Assembly (NCBI GenBank): GCA_025463925.1
Contig: JAODBK010000015.1
Span: forward strand, 1 to 64,000
DNA from: Acidimicrobiales bacterium
Lineage (GTDB): Bacteria; Actinomycetota; Acidimicrobiia; Acidimicrobiales; AC-14
Reading direction: 5' to 3'
DNA length: 64,000 bases
Made by a program: the position numbers and the translations under genes
Notes under the pieces: generated by a model
Database searches by the model: none
What the model was told of the DNA's origin: nothing
What the model saw: only the letters and a program-made list of their open reading frames with translations
Shown here: one piece after another, positions 16,321 to 24,901 of the stretch
Layout of the letters: each line of letters begins with the position of its first letter
How positions within the stretch are numbered: the stretch's first letter is position 1

Positions 16321-17502
16321 CGGTCCGAGGCGATGCGCGTCGCGGACGGTTGACATCGCCTGGTCATCGAGCCAGAGATCGGCCACGGTCATGGCCATCG
16401 CCTTCGCCCCGTCGAGCACCGCCCGGTCGCCGTCGGGCCCGGCGGCCCAGGTCGCGAACTCCTCGGTGTGGATCGTGACCCCGGCCGGCGACACCTTGAT
16501 CGTCGGGTGGATCGACGGCACGAGGTGGCTGACGTTGCCCATGTCGGTGCTCCCGACGACCCGACTGTCGGGCGACGGCCGGTGGACGTCGCGGCCGGTG
16601 CGGGCGGCGTTGGCCGCGTAGAGATCGGCGAGGGCGCGGTTGGTCCGCAGGTCGGAGTAGTCGGGCGCCATCGGGTGATGCTCCATGGTGCAGCCGGCGG
16701 CGGTCGCGCCCGCCTCGAGCGCAATCAGCACCCGCTCCTTGAGCGGGGCGAGGCTGTCGATCGTCGGCGAGCGGACGTACCAGTGGGCCTGGGTGTGCTG
16801 CGGGACGATGTTGGGCTTGTCACCGCCCTTGGTGAAGATGCCGTGGATGCGCTCGGTCGGCAGGATGTGCTGGCGCAGGGCGGCGACCGCGGTGTACCCG
16901 AGCACCGCGGCATCCAGCGCGTTGCGCCCGTGCCACGGGAACGCCGCGGCGTGGGCGGCCCGCCCGTGGTAGTCGACCTCCATCGTCGACACCGCGATCA
17001 CGTCCATCTCGGTCAGGTCGGCGCCCGCCGGGTGGACCATCATCGCGGCGTCGACGCCGTCGAGCGCGCCCTGCTCGGCCATGAGGATCTTGCCCCCGCC
17101 GCCTTCCTCGGCCGGCGTGCCGAGCACGATCAACCGGCCACCGCAGTCGTCGACGATCGCGGCCGCGGCCAGCGCCGCGCCGAGACCGGCAGTGGCGATG
17201 ATGTTGTGCCCGCAGGCGTGGCCGATGCCCGGGAGGGCGTCGTACTCGCACAGCACCGCGACCGTCGGGCCCGACGCGTCGGGCGCACCCGCGGTGGCCG
17301 CGAATGCGGTCTCGAGGCCGTAGGCGCGGCGCGTCACCTCGAGGCCGGCCGCCTCCAACGCGTCGGCGAGCAGCGCGGAGGCATACCGCTCCTCGAACAG
17401 CAGCTCGGGATTGGCGTGGATCCGATGAGAGGCGTCGAGCAGGGCCTCGGCGCGGGCATCGACCTCGTCGTTGACCCGCTGCTTCGCCCCCTCGACGTCC
17501 AT
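16318..17502 (-). CDS. M20-family amidohydrolase/peptidase
   Basis: 394 residues, M20 (peptidase D) fold. Metal-binding patches are seen: EYDALPGIGHACGHN, TPAEEGGGGK (catalytic Glu pair), MMVHPAG and a C-terminal HTEEF. The lid domain begins with DYHGRAAHAAAFPWHGRNAL, matching the aminobenzoyl-glutamate/PM20D2-like subgroup rather than classical ArgE or DapE. Likely hydrolyses an N-acyl amino acid or dipeptide in the cytosol. ATG at 17502. Confidence 0.9.
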   Translation of the reverse strand: MDVEGAKQRVNDEVDARAEALLDASHRIHANPELLFEERYASALLADALEAAGLEVTRRAYGLETAFAATAGAPDASGPTVAVLCEYDALPGIGHACGHNIIATAGLGAALAAAAIVDDCGGRLIVLGTPAEEGGGGKILMAEQGALDGVDAAMMVHPAGADLTEMDVIAVSTMEVDYHGRAAHAAAFPWHGRNALDAAVLGYTAVAALRQHILPTERIHGIFTKGGDKPNIVPQHTQAHWYVRSPTIDSLAPLKERVLIALEAGATAAGCTMEHHPMAPDYSDLRTNRALADLYAANAARTGRDVHRPSPDSRVVGSTDMGNVSHLVPSIHPTIKVSPAGVTIHTEEFATWAAGPDGDRAVLDGAKAMAMTVADLWLDDQAMSTVRDAHRLGP

Positions 17503-17508
17503 GATCCG

Positions 17509-17514
17509 AGCCTA
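17509..17514 (-). promoter_or_regulatory. putative -10 element embedded in a stop codon (TAGGCT)
   Basis: The TAG stop of the upstream gene forms the start of TAGGCT, with 6 bases to the ATG of the M20 gene. Confidence 0.35.
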
Positions 17515-18126
17515 CGAGACAGTGACCGTGAGGGCGTCCGGTTGGACGCGCATGGCGAGGGTCCGCGCCGGCGGCCGGCGCTGGCCGTCGAGCCACACGG
17601 GCAGCGGCCGCTCGAGCTCGACCTGCACCGCGGGCGCCCGGTGCTCGAGAATGCCGGGGTGCGGCAGGTGGGCCCCGTGCGCCAGGCGCGACCGCACCGC
17701 GAGCACCTGGTCGAGCGGCAGCCGCGCGTCGGAGACGTCGAGCAGGCCGTCCCCGGGATGGGCGCGCGGCCCGGCGTTCCACCGACCGATCCACTGCGCG
17801 TTCATCCCCGCAACCACGCGAGTCCACCACCGATTGCGGGCGACGAGGTGGGCGACGAAGAGATGGAGCACCCCGTCCAGCAAGACCTCGCCGAGGTCGA
17901 CCCGGAACGTCACCGCGTCGGACGACCAGAGGCGGTCGGCGTCGGTGCTCGTCCCGCCGAGGGTCCGCCACAGGTCCCCGCCCAACAGGCCGAGTGGCGG
18001 GAACGGGCGGTGTTCGCGGCGAGCGGCCTCCAGCGCGCCGCGCCCTTCGGCATCGGAGGCCACCACGACACCGCGATCGGACAACGGCTCGGGCCGCCCG
18101 TACGGCGACCCCTTCTCGATCGTCAC
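17512..18126 (-). CDS. diacylglycerol-kinase/YegS-like C-terminal domain protein, catalytic part degenerate or absent
   Basis: 204 residues, GTG start. From about residue 95 it resembles the C-terminal lipid-binding domain of DAGK/YegS proteins: NAGPRAHPGDGLLDV, RSRLAHGAHLPHP and a closing WLDGQ strand. The normal N-terminal nucleotide-binding half (about 130 residues with GGDGT) is missing; a short GLLGGDLWRTLGG (about 47-59) is the only similar stretch. It is therefore unlikely to be an ordinary kinase. It lies 7 bases after helY. Confidence 0.6.
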   Translation of the reverse strand: MTIEKGSPYGRPEPLSDRGVVVASDAEGRGALEAARREHRPFPPLGLLGGDLWRTLGGTSTDADRLWSSDAVTFRVDLGEVLLDGVLHLFVAHLVARNRWWTRVVAGMNAQWIGRWNAGPRAHPGDGLLDVSDARLPLDQVLAVRSRLAHGAHLPHPGILEHRAPAVQVELERPLPVWLDGQRRPPARTLAMRVQPDALTVTVS

Positions 18127-18133
18127 GACGACG

Positions 18134-20761
18134 TCATGAATCGGCAGCGACGACCGACGATGCCGCCACCACGCCGCGGTACAGCCGATCGGCGGCGTCG
18201 CGCGCCGACTTCGCGGTGGCCGCCTCGACGGACTGCAGGTCGCCGATCTGGCGAAGCAGATCGATCAGCTGCTTCACGTTGCGCACGAAGTCACCGCCGG
18301 TCATGTCCTCGTCGGCGATGACCTCGGCCAGCTCCTCGCCGGCCGCCCAGCCGTAGGCCAGCGCGAAGAACCCGCAGTCCGGCGACCGGGTCAGCGGCAG
18401 CCCGGCCTCCTCCTCGGCGTCGTTGAGGTCGCGCACGAGCCGCTCGAGGTCGGTCCACCGGCGCTTCACCTTTGCCGACGGGAACCACGCCGCGGGCGCC
18501 GGACCGGTGCCCCGCGCCTCGTAGACGAAGCACGACGCGAACCCGGCGACCGCCGCCGGATCCAGGTCGTCGAGCAGGCCGGCGCGGAGCGCCTCGGAGA
18601 TCAGCAGGTCGCACTCGTGGTAGATGCGCGAGAGCTGCTCGCCGGTGTCGGTCAGTGACCAGCCGTCGACGTAGCCCCACGCGCCGAGCACCCGCAGCAC
18701 GCGGTCGAACTGGCGGGCCAGCGACTCGGTCCGGCCGCGGATCCGCCGCTCGAGGCGGCGAACGTCCTTCTCGGTCCGCTCGGCCCGCTCGAGGGCCCGG
18801 AGATGGCGCGCCAGGTCGGGGCATCGGGCCGACGGGTGTTGCTCCAGGATCGACGCCGGCTCGGGACCGCGCCGGTCCGGTCCTCGATCCGGTGTCTCGG
18901 TGCGCAATGCCGCCGCCGCCAGCGCGCTCGCGACCTGGCGCTGGAAGGCATGGTTGTGCGGCGCGTACGGGGTCGGCAGGTCGATGTGGCCGGCCGGCGA
19001 CGGTGGCGCGGGGAAGTCGCGCGCGGTCAACGAGATGCGGCGGCGCTCGGGCGTCAACGCGGTGAGCTTGACGTCACCGCCTCGCCGGGTGCTGACCGAC
19101 AGCACCGCTACGCGACCGCCGCTCTTGCCACCCGGCAGCAGGAGGATGTCGCCCGGCCGTCGCCGGGCCAGCGACTCGGACACCTCGGCCCGCGCCGGCG
19201 CCCGCAACGGCCCGCCGGCCTCGACCTCCCGCAGCAGCCGGCGGTACTCGGCGACGTCGCCCAGCTCGCACTCCGCCTCGGCGCGGTACTGCGCGACCAT
19301 CCGCGCGCTGCGCTCCAACTGGGTCTCGAGCTTCACGATGTCGCGATCGGCCCGGTACTGCGCGAACGACAGGTTCAGCAGATGGTGCGCGGTGTCCGCG
19401 GGATAACGGCGCACCAGGTTGCACGCCATGTTGTACGTCGGCCGGAAGGACGACGACAGCGCGTAGGTCCGCGTCGACGCCAGGCCGGCGACCTGGTCGA
19501 ACGGCACGAACGGCGACCACAGCACGACCGCGTAGCCGACGTCGTCGATGCCGCGGCGGCCGGCCCGCCCGGTCAGCTGGGTGTACTCCCCCGGCGTCAG
19601 GAACTCATGGCGCTCGCCGGTGAACTTCGAGAGCTTCTCGATCACCACCGAGCGGGCGGGCATGTTGATGCCGAGCGCCAGCGTCTCGGTGGCGAACACC
19701 ACCTTGACGAGGCCGGCCGAGAAGCACGCCTCCACCGCCTCCTTGAAGGGCGGCACCATCCCGGCGTGGTGCGCCGCGAATCCGGCTTCCAGCCCGGTCA
19801 GCCACCGCGTGTACTCGAGCACCCGCAGGTCGGCGTCGGCGATCGTCTCGACCTTGGCTTCGGCGATGGCGCGGATCGCCTGGCGCTCCTCGGCGGTGGT
19901 GAGTCGCAGCCCGGCGTCGAGACACTGCCGCACCGCGTCGTCGCACGCCGCCCGACTGAAGATGAAGTAGATCGCGGGCAGCATGTTCTCGTCGTCGAGC
20001 CGCTCGACGACGTCGGTGCGGCGCGGCGTGTGCAGTCGCCCGCGTGCGCGGGCGTAGCGAGCAGCCTGCGGACCGCGCACCGAGCGCGAGTCGAGGCGGG
20101 CCGCTTCGGGATTGGGTCGGCCGTCGACGAACGTCGGGAGCAGGTGCAGCTGCTCGCTGTCGCGGTCGCCGACGAGGTAGAGGTGATTGAGTTCGACCGG
20201 GCGGCGCTCCTCGATGATCGCGGTCGTCGTGCCGCGCACGGTCTCGATCCATTCGGCGAACTCCTCGGCGTTCGACACCGTCGCCGACAGGCACACCAGG
20301 TCGAGGGTCGGCGGCGCGTGGATGATGACCTCTTCCCACACCGGGCCGCGGTACTGGTCCTGCAGGTAGTGCACCTCGTCGAGCACGACGTAGCGCAGCC
20401 CGTCGAGCGCCGGTGACCCGGCGTAGATCATGTTCCGCAGCACCTCGGTGGTCATCACGACCGCGGGCGCGTCGCCGTTGATCGCGTTGTCGCCGGTGAG
20501 GAGACCGACGCGGTTGCGGCCGTGCCGCCGCACGAGATCGCCGTACTTCTGGTTCGAGAGCGCTTTCAGCGGCGTGGTGTAGAAGGCCTTGTGGCCTTCG
20601 TCGAGTGCCTTGGCGACCGCGTACTCCGCCACCAGCGTCTTGCCCGAGCCGGTTGGCGCGGCGACGAGCACCGACTGCCCGGCGTCGATGGCATCCAGGG
20701 CGCGGACCTGGAAGTCGTCGAGCTGGAACTCGTAGCCGGCGGCGAAGTCCTCGCGGTTCAC
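18134..20761 (-). CDS. helY: HelY-type Ski2-like DEVH-box RNA helicase
   Basis: 875 residues. Helicase motifs: Q-like FQVRALDAI, motif I APTGSGKT, Ia TTPLKALSNQK, II DEVH, III LSATVSN, V ATETLALGINMP, VI TGRAGRRGID. A long middle insert and a C-terminal DSHCT domain (about 690-870) complete the Ski2/HelY architecture. Family members are thought to unwind RNA. GTG start at 20761, 4 bases after the stop of the Tat-linked gene, preserving the tatC-helY order known in mycobacteria. Confidence 0.95.
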   Translation of the reverse strand: MNREDFAAGYEFQLDDFQVRALDAIDAGQSVLVAAPTGSGKTLVAEYAVAKALDEGHKAFYTTPLKALSNQKYGDLVRRHGRNRVGLLTGDNAINGDAPAVVMTTEVLRNMIYAGSPALDGLRYVVLDEVHYLQDQYRGPVWEEVIIHAPPTLDLVCLSATVSNAEEFAEWIETVRGTTTAIIEERRPVELNHLYLVGDRDSEQLHLLPTFVDGRPNPEAARLDSRSVRGPQAARYARARGRLHTPRRTDVVERLDDENMLPAIYFIFSRAACDDAVRQCLDAGLRLTTAEERQAIRAIAEAKVETIADADLRVLEYTRWLTGLEAGFAAHHAGMVPPFKEAVEACFSAGLVKVVFATETLALGINMPARSVVIEKLSKFTGERHEFLTPGEYTQLTGRAGRRGIDDVGYAVVLWSPFVPFDQVAGLASTRTYALSSSFRPTYNMACNLVRRYPADTAHHLLNLSFAQYRADRDIVKLETQLERSARMVAQYRAEAECELGDVAEYRRLLREVEAGGPLRAPARAEVSESLARRRPGDILLLPGGKSGGRVAVLSVSTRRGGDVKLTALTPERRRISLTARDFPAPPSPAGHIDLPTPYAPHNHAFQRQVASALAAAALRTETPDRGPDRRGPEPASILEQHPSARCPDLARHLRALERAERTEKDVRRLERRIRGRTESLARQFDRVLRVLGAWGYVDGWSLTDTGEQLSRIYHECDLLISEALRAGLLDDLDPAAVAGFASCFVYEARGTGPAPAAWFPSAKVKRRWTDLERLVRDLNDAEEEAGLPLTRSPDCGFFALAYGWAAGEELAEVIADEDMTGGDFVRNVKQLIDLLRQIGDLQSVEAATAKSARDAADRLYRGVVAASSVVAADS

Positions 20762-20765
20762 GGTC

Positions 20766-21815
20766 CTACGTCCTACCCTCCGGCCGGGGCCCCAGGTCGC
20801 CGCCGGGCCACAGGCCGTCGGCGATCGACAGCAGGTCGCTCGCGATGCCGGCGACCTCGGGCGTGCCGGTGATCGCCGCGAGCTGCTCGGCCCGGTGACC
20901 GTCGGCGTAGACGAGCAGGTCGAGCCGCAGCCGGGCGCTCGCCTCGCGGCCGTCGGGTCCCACGGGGTCGGGCTCCTTGCGCAACCTCTCGGCCGCCGCC
21001 ACCTCGGCCCGCGCCAGCGCGGCTCGGTCGGAGCTCGCGACCGCCGGGATGCCGGCGGCCTGCACCGCGGCGGCCCACCGCGGCCGGTCCTCGGTCGGCC
21101 GGGCGTCCTGGCGGAGCTGCACCTCGCCGGCCGGCGGGGGCGCCTGCGGTTCGAGTGGCGGCCCGGGCGCGACCCCTTCGGCCACCCAGTCGGGCACCTC
21201 CTCGGGCAGGCGGATCTCGATGTCGGGCGAGGCGACGTCGTGCAGGAGCGGCGTCACCATGGCCCGGCCACGGTCGTACACCCGGTCGGCGAGCGTGCGC
21301 ATCCGCCGGGCCAGCGCGTCGAGCTGCACCCGCACCGGCTGGGCCGCGCCGGTCGGCAGCCGGACGAGCGCGGCGTAGGCCCGGGCCGTGTCGATGTACA
21401 GGCCGGCCGACGACACGTACAGGTCGCGGGCGGCCGGCGCCCGCGTGAAGGCCGGCAGGGCGGCGGCCCGATCGCGGCTCACGCGGAAGTCGGCGAGGTC
21501 CTTGTCGACCTCGGCGCGGAAGGTGTCGGCCGGCCGGGTGCCGGCGAGGTACTCCCGCGCGCCGGTGGCGAGCGTCGCCACGTCGTCGACGAGCGGCTTG
21601 AACGCATCGGCGACCTTGGCCTCCCATGCCAGCGCGTCGGCCCGTTCGGCCGCCTCCGCCGGCGTGAGCGGCGCGGTCGTCGAGGACCCGACCGTCGAGG
21701 TGGCCGCCGTCGGGCCGCCACCGTTGCCCGACGAACCGAGCAGCCAGATGCCACCGCCGCCGATCGCCAGGACGGCGGCGATCGCAATGATCGCCGTCAG
21801 GGTGCCGCGCCTCAC
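20766..21815 (-). CDS. unknown membrane-anchored protein coupled to tatC
   Basis: 349 residues from GTG 21815, which overlaps the tatC stop (GTGA). One N-terminal membrane helix (about 8-25), a Ser/Thr/Pro linker, then an Ala-rich helical domain (about 50-200) and a second helical region after a Pro-rich hinge (about 235-255). No Cys, no recognised catalytic motif. Topology suggests the bulk lies outside the cytoplasm. I do not recognise the family; position between tatC and helY parallels an unannotated membrane-protein gene near helY in mycobacteria. Confidence 0.7.
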   Translation of the reverse strand: MRRGTLTAIIAIAAVLAIGGGGIWLLGSSGNGGGPTAATSTVGSSTTAPLTPAEAAERADALAWEAKVADAFKPLVDDVATLATGAREYLAGTRPADTFRAEVDKDLADFRVSRDRAAALPAFTRAPAARDLYVSSAGLYIDTARAYAALVRLPTGAAQPVRVQLDALARRMRTLADRVYDRGRAMVTPLLHDVASPDIEIRLPEEVPDWVAEGVAPGPPLEPQAPPPAGEVQLRQDARPTEDRPRWAAAVQAAGIPAVASSDRAALARAEVAAAERLRKEPDPVGPDGREASARLRLDLLVYADGHRAEQLAAITGTPEVAGIASDLLSIADGLWPGGDLGPRPEGRT

Positions 21816-22507
21816 TTCCCCATGAGGCGCCCGATGAGGATCGAGATCTCGTAGAAGAGGTACATGGGAACCGCCATGCCGAAGAACGAGAACGGATCCT
21901 GGCTGGGGGTGATGAACGCCGCGAAGGCGACACAGCCGACGATGGCCTGTCGGCGCCAGCCGCGGAGCCGGGCGCTCGACACGACGCCCGCGGCCTCGAG
22001 CGCGACGAGCACCACCGGGAACTCGAACGCGATGCCGAACACGATCACCATCAGGACGAAGAGCGTGAGGTACTTGTTCGGCGAGTACGTGTTCTGGAGA
22101 TTGGCGCCGCCGATGTGGGACAGGAACTGCAGTCCCGGCGCGAGGACCAAATAGGCCACGACCGCGCCGATTGCGAAGAGCAGGAGCGACGCCGCGACGA
22201 ACGGGATCGCGTAGCGCTTCTCGGTCTTGTTGAGCCCCGGCGTGATGAACCGCCAGAACTGCCAGAGCAGCACCGGCAGGGCCAGCACGACGCCGCCGTA
22301 CCCGCTCACCTTCAGCCGCGTCGCGAAACCCTCGAGCGGGTCGAGCGCGAGGAACTTCTTCTGGTGGGTGGCGCGGACGTAAGGGTCGGCGAGGAAGCGG
22401 AAGATCTGCGGGTAGAGGATGTACGCCACGAGCGCCCCGACGAAGATGGCGACGACCGAGATGATCAGCCGCCGGCGGAGCTCCGTCAGATGCTCGACGA
22501 GCGTCAT
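21812..22507 (-). CDS. tatC: Sec-independent translocase subunit TatC
   Basis: 231 residues with six membrane helices. The N-terminal VEHLTELRRRL signature and the FITPGLNKTEKRY cytoplasmic loop are the known twin-arginine signal-peptide contact regions; AAFITPSQDPFS is the conserved C-terminal loop. Forms the substrate receptor of the Tat pathway with the TatB-like protein just upstream. Confidence 0.97.
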   Translation of the reverse strand: MTLVEHLTELRRRLIISVVAIFVGALVAYILYPQIFRFLADPYVRATHQKKFLALDPLEGFATRLKVSGYGGVVLALPVLLWQFWRFITPGLNKTEKRYAIPFVAASLLLFAIGAVVAYLVLAPGLQFLSHIGGANLQNTYSPNKYLTLFVLMVIVFGIAFEFPVVLVALEAAGVVSSARLRGWRRQAIVGCVAFAAFITPSQDPFSFFGMAVPMYLFYEISILIGRLMGK

Positions 22508-22584
22508 CCGACCCTCGGCCTTGGCGCGCCGCGCCGGGTCGTCGGGCGCGCCCCGTCGTCTGGAGATGGTGGCGATCGGCCGGC

Positions 22585-22845
22585 CTACTGGTGGGTGGCG
22601 TCCGGCGTCCCGGCCGAGCCATTCAGCTCGGCGGGCTTCGGAGCGTCATCGGGCTGCTCGTCGGAGTGGATGGCGACGTCGAGCATGTCGCGAGCCTCGG
22701 CCTGCAGCGTCGCCGACCACTGGCGGAACTCGCTGACGAACTTGCCCAGCGTGCGGGCCGCCTCGGGCAGCTTCTCCGGGCCGAGGACGATGAGGGCCAC
22801 CACCAGCACCACGAGGATGTGGATGGGATTGAGGCCGGGGGGCAC
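22585..22845 (-). CDS. tatB: TatB/TatA-family translocase protein
   Basis: 86 residues: one membrane helix (about 8-20, HILVVLVVALIVL), the hinge GPEKLPEAARTLGKFVSEFR and an acidic tail. The Glu-containing GPEKLPEAAR hinge is closer to TatB than to TatA, which normally has FG there. No second TatA-like gene is in the window. GTG start at 22845, 6 bases after TAAGAT. Confidence 0.88.
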   Translation of the reverse strand: MPPGLNPIHILVVLVVALIVLGPEKLPEAARTLGKFVSEFRQWSATLQAEARDMLDVAIHSDEQPDDAPKPAELNGSAGTPDATHQ

Positions 22846-22851
22846 GCCCGG

Positions 22852-22857
22852 ATCTTA
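22852..22857 (-). promoter_or_regulatory. putative -10 element of the tat operon (TAAGAT)
   Basis: TAAGAT on the minus strand, 6 bases before the GTG at 22845; fits the leaderless pattern. Confidence 0.45.
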
Positions 22858-22873
22858 CCGGCGGCCCGGTGGG

Positions 22874-23071
22874 CTACCGGCGGCGGTTGACGGACGCGGC
22901 CAGGGCGCGGGTCTCGGCCCCGACCTGGCGGACGTCGGCGGCCACCTCGCGCACGGCGGCCAGGCGAGAGACGAGCAATTCGGTCTCCCTGGCCATGCGC
23001 CGCATCGCGTCGAAGAGCACGACGAAACCGACGAGGACGACGAATGCCGGGAGCAACCACATGGGGCTCAC
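22874..23071 (-). CDS. small single-helix membrane protein
   Basis: 65 residues from GTG 23071 (starting VSPMWLLP); an ATG at 23062 is the alternative. One membrane helix (about residues 4-20, MWLLPAFVVLVGFVVLF) and a basic helical cytoplasmic tail rich in Arg, Ala and Val with coiled-coil character. The GTG is favoured because TAACCT lies exactly 7 bases upstream. No family recognised; being next to tatB does not prove a Tat role. Confidence 0.55.
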   Translation of the reverse strand: MSPMWLLPAFVVLVGFVVLFDAMRRMARETELLVSRLAAVREVAADVRQVGAETRALAASVNRRR

Positions 23072-23078
23072 CGAACCG

Positions 23079-23084
23079 AGGTTA
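23079..23084 (-). promoter_or_regulatory. putative -10 element embedded in a stop codon (TAACCT)
   Basis: The TAA stop of the upstream zinc-ribbon gene is the first half of TAACCT, 7 bases before GTG 23071. Confidence 0.4.
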
Positions 23085-23414
23085 CTGGCCCACCATCGCG
23101 GCGAGGCGGTCGAACCAGCCACCGCTCTCGAGCATCAGGTGGAAGTCGAGGAGGTCGTCGTGGGTCAACGGCTCGCCCATGACCCTGTCCTCGAACATCT
23201 CGGCCGGAAGGTGCCATTGCGACATCCGCACGCCCGACGACACCAGCAGGTCGATGATCCGTGTCTCGGCCGGCTTCGAGATCGCAATACGGCATTCCGG
23301 GCACCGGAACGCATAGGAACCGGCGTTGTCCTCGGCGCACACGAGCACCTTCACGTCCTCGACGGTGAGCTCGACATCTCCGCAGTCTGGGCAGCTCGCC
23401 CGAATGGTTGTCAC
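23082..23414 (-). CDS. zinc-ribbon protein of unknown function
   Basis: 110 residues from GTG 23414, chosen because GGAGGGGAG lies about 7 bases upstream. Two CxxC pairs (CPDCGDVEL at the N-terminus and RCPECRIAI about 35 residues later) form a zinc ribbon. The C-terminal half is helical with an acidic, aromatic end (THDDLLDFHLML). I recall similar conserved actinobacterial proteins without assigned function. Confidence 0.7.
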   Translation of the reverse strand: MTTIRASCPDCGDVELTVEDVKVLVCAEDNAGSYAFRCPECRIAISKPAETRIIDLLVSSGVRMSQWHLPAEMFEDRVMGEPLTHDDLLDFHLMLESGGWFDRLAAMVGQ

Positions 23415-23531
23415 TTGATTCTCCCCTCCATGTTCCAACCATCGGCCGACCTCGCGTTCCCCTTGAGTGGGCTGTTCGGACCATTTCGAGAGTCCCGATG
23501 TGACTAGTGCATCGTGACCGGCACCAGCCCT

Positions 23532-23537
23532 TACGCT
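23532..23537 (+). promoter_or_regulatory. putative -10 element of the GDPD gene (TACGCT)
   Basis: TACGCT, 8 bases before GTG 23546. This spacing decides the start chosen for the gene. Confidence 0.4.
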
Positions 23538-23545
23538 TCGTGACC

Positions 23546-24271
23546 GTGGCCCAGTTGCCATCGCTCATCTCGCCGCCGATCGCGTTCGGGCATCGCGGTG
23601 CCCGCGCCCACGCCGCCGAGAACACCATCGACGCCTTCCGCCTCGCGCTGCGGCTCGGCGCGACCGGGCTCGAGAGCGACGTCTGGCTCACGTCGGACGG
23701 CGTCGCCGTCCTCGACCACGACGGCGTCGTCGGCAACCCGTTCCGGCGTCGCCCGATCTCCTCGGTAGCGAGGCGCGCCCTCCCCGACCACATTCCCGCG
23801 CTCGCCGACCTCTACGCCGAGTGCGGCACCGGCTTCGAGCTGTCGCTCGACGTGAAGGACGCCGCGGCCGCGACGGTGGTGATCGCGGTCGCCCGCGCCG
23901 CCGACGCCGAGGCCGAGGGGCGGCTGTGGCTGTGCCACGGGAACTGGCACGTGGTCGCCGACTGGCGGAGCTTCACCGCCGCCCGGCTCGTCGACAGCAC
24001 GCGGCTCCGGAACATGCGGCACGGTCCGGAACGCCGGGCGGCCCAGCTCCGCGAAGCGGGCATCGACGCCGTCAACCTGCACCACTCCGACTGGACCGGT
24101 GGCCTGACGACGTTGTTCCACCGGTTCGAGCGGTTCACGCTCGGGTGGGACGCGCAGCACGGACGGGTGATCAGCGGTCTCGCCGAGATGGGGATCGACG
24201 GCGTCTACAGCGACCACGTCGACCGCATGGTCGAGGCCCTCGGGCTGGAGCCGCCGCCTATAACAGGTTGA
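23546..24271 (+). CDS. glycerophosphodiester phosphodiesterase family protein
   Basis: 241 residues from GTG 23546 (GTG 23540 is possible). The GDPD motifs are clear: HRGARAHAAENT, the metal-binding ESDVWLTSDG, and LDHD. The C-terminal barrel ends with the usual GIDGVYSDHVDRM. It should hydrolyse glycerophosphodiesters to glycerol-3-phosphate and an alcohol; no signal peptide, so cytosolic. Its 3' end overlaps the convergent lepB gene by 14 bases. Confidence 0.9.
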   Translation: MAQLPSLISPPIAFGHRGARAHAAENTIDAFRLALRLGATGLESDVWLTSDGVAVLDHDGVVGNPFRRRPISSVARRALPDHIPALADLYAECGTGFELSLDVKDAAAATVVIAVARAADAEAEGRLWLCHGNWHVVADWRSFTAARLVDSTRLRNMRHGPERRAAQLREAGIDAVNLHHSDWTGGLTTLFHRFERFTLGWDAQHGRVISGLAEMGIDGVYSDHVDRMVEALGLEPPPITG

Positions 24272-24878
24272 TCTTGGAGATCGGCCAGACGCGGATGAAC
24301 GCGCGCCCGACGATCAGCGTCTTCGAGATGGGCCCGAAGAACCGGCTGTCCTTCGAGTTGCCGCGGTTGTCGCCCATGACGAAGTAGTGCCCGACCGGGA
24401 TCTTCTGGGGCGCGATGGTGATCGACGCCATGGCGGCGCGGGCCTCGGCGCTGAGATACGGCTCGTTCAGCACCCGACCGTCGATGAGGATGTGGCCGTC
24501 GCGGGCCTCGATCGTCTCGTTGGGCAGACCGATCACCCGCTTGATCAGGTCCTTGATCTTCACGTCCGACTCGAGCGGCGGCCGCTTGAACACGACGATG
24601 TCGCCCCGGTGGATGTCGTGCACGTGGTAACTGAGCTTGTTGACCAGCACGCGGTCGCCCACACCGAGCGTCGGCACCATCGACGGCGAGGGGATGTAGA
24701 AGGCCTGGAGCAGGAACGCCTTGATGACGAGCGCCATCGCCAAGGCCCCGGCGAGGATGACGACCCACTCGACCGCCGACCGGACCGACGAGTGTGGTCG
24801 TTCCGGTGTGTCCTCGTCGAGGAGCGCGACGTCACCCGGTGGAGTCGGCTCGGACGGGGGCGGCGGTGTCGACTCCAC
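24258..24878 (-). CDS. lepB: signal peptidase I
   Basis: 206 residues. One membrane helix (about 36-57), then the S26 catalytic motifs: SPSMVPTL with Ser66 and KRVIGLP with Lys113, plus GDNRGNSKDSRFFG (box E). The Pro-rich cytoplasmic N-terminus is typical for actinobacterial LepB. It removes signal peptides from Sec and Tat exported proteins, fitting the nearby tat genes. GTG start; TAACGT lies 10 bases upstream. Confidence 0.95.
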   Translation of the reverse strand: MESTPPPPSEPTPPGDVALLDEDTPERPHSSVRSAVEWVVILAGALAMALVIKAFLLQAFYIPSPSMVPTLGVGDRVLVNKLSYHVHDIHRGDIVVFKRPPLESDVKIKDLIKRVIGLPNETIEARDGHILIDGRVLNEPYLSAEARAAMASITIAPQKIPVGHYFVMGDNRGNSKDSRFFGPISKTLIVGRAFIRVWPISKINLL

Positions 24879-24888
24879 GGAGAGAGCG

Positions 24889-24894
24889 ACGTTA
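24889..24894 (-). promoter_or_regulatory. putative -10 element of lepB (TAACGT)
   Basis: TAACGT on the minus strand, 10 bases before the GTG at 24878; would give a leader of only a few bases. Confidence 0.3.
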
Positions 24895-24901
24895 CCGCGG
24901 G

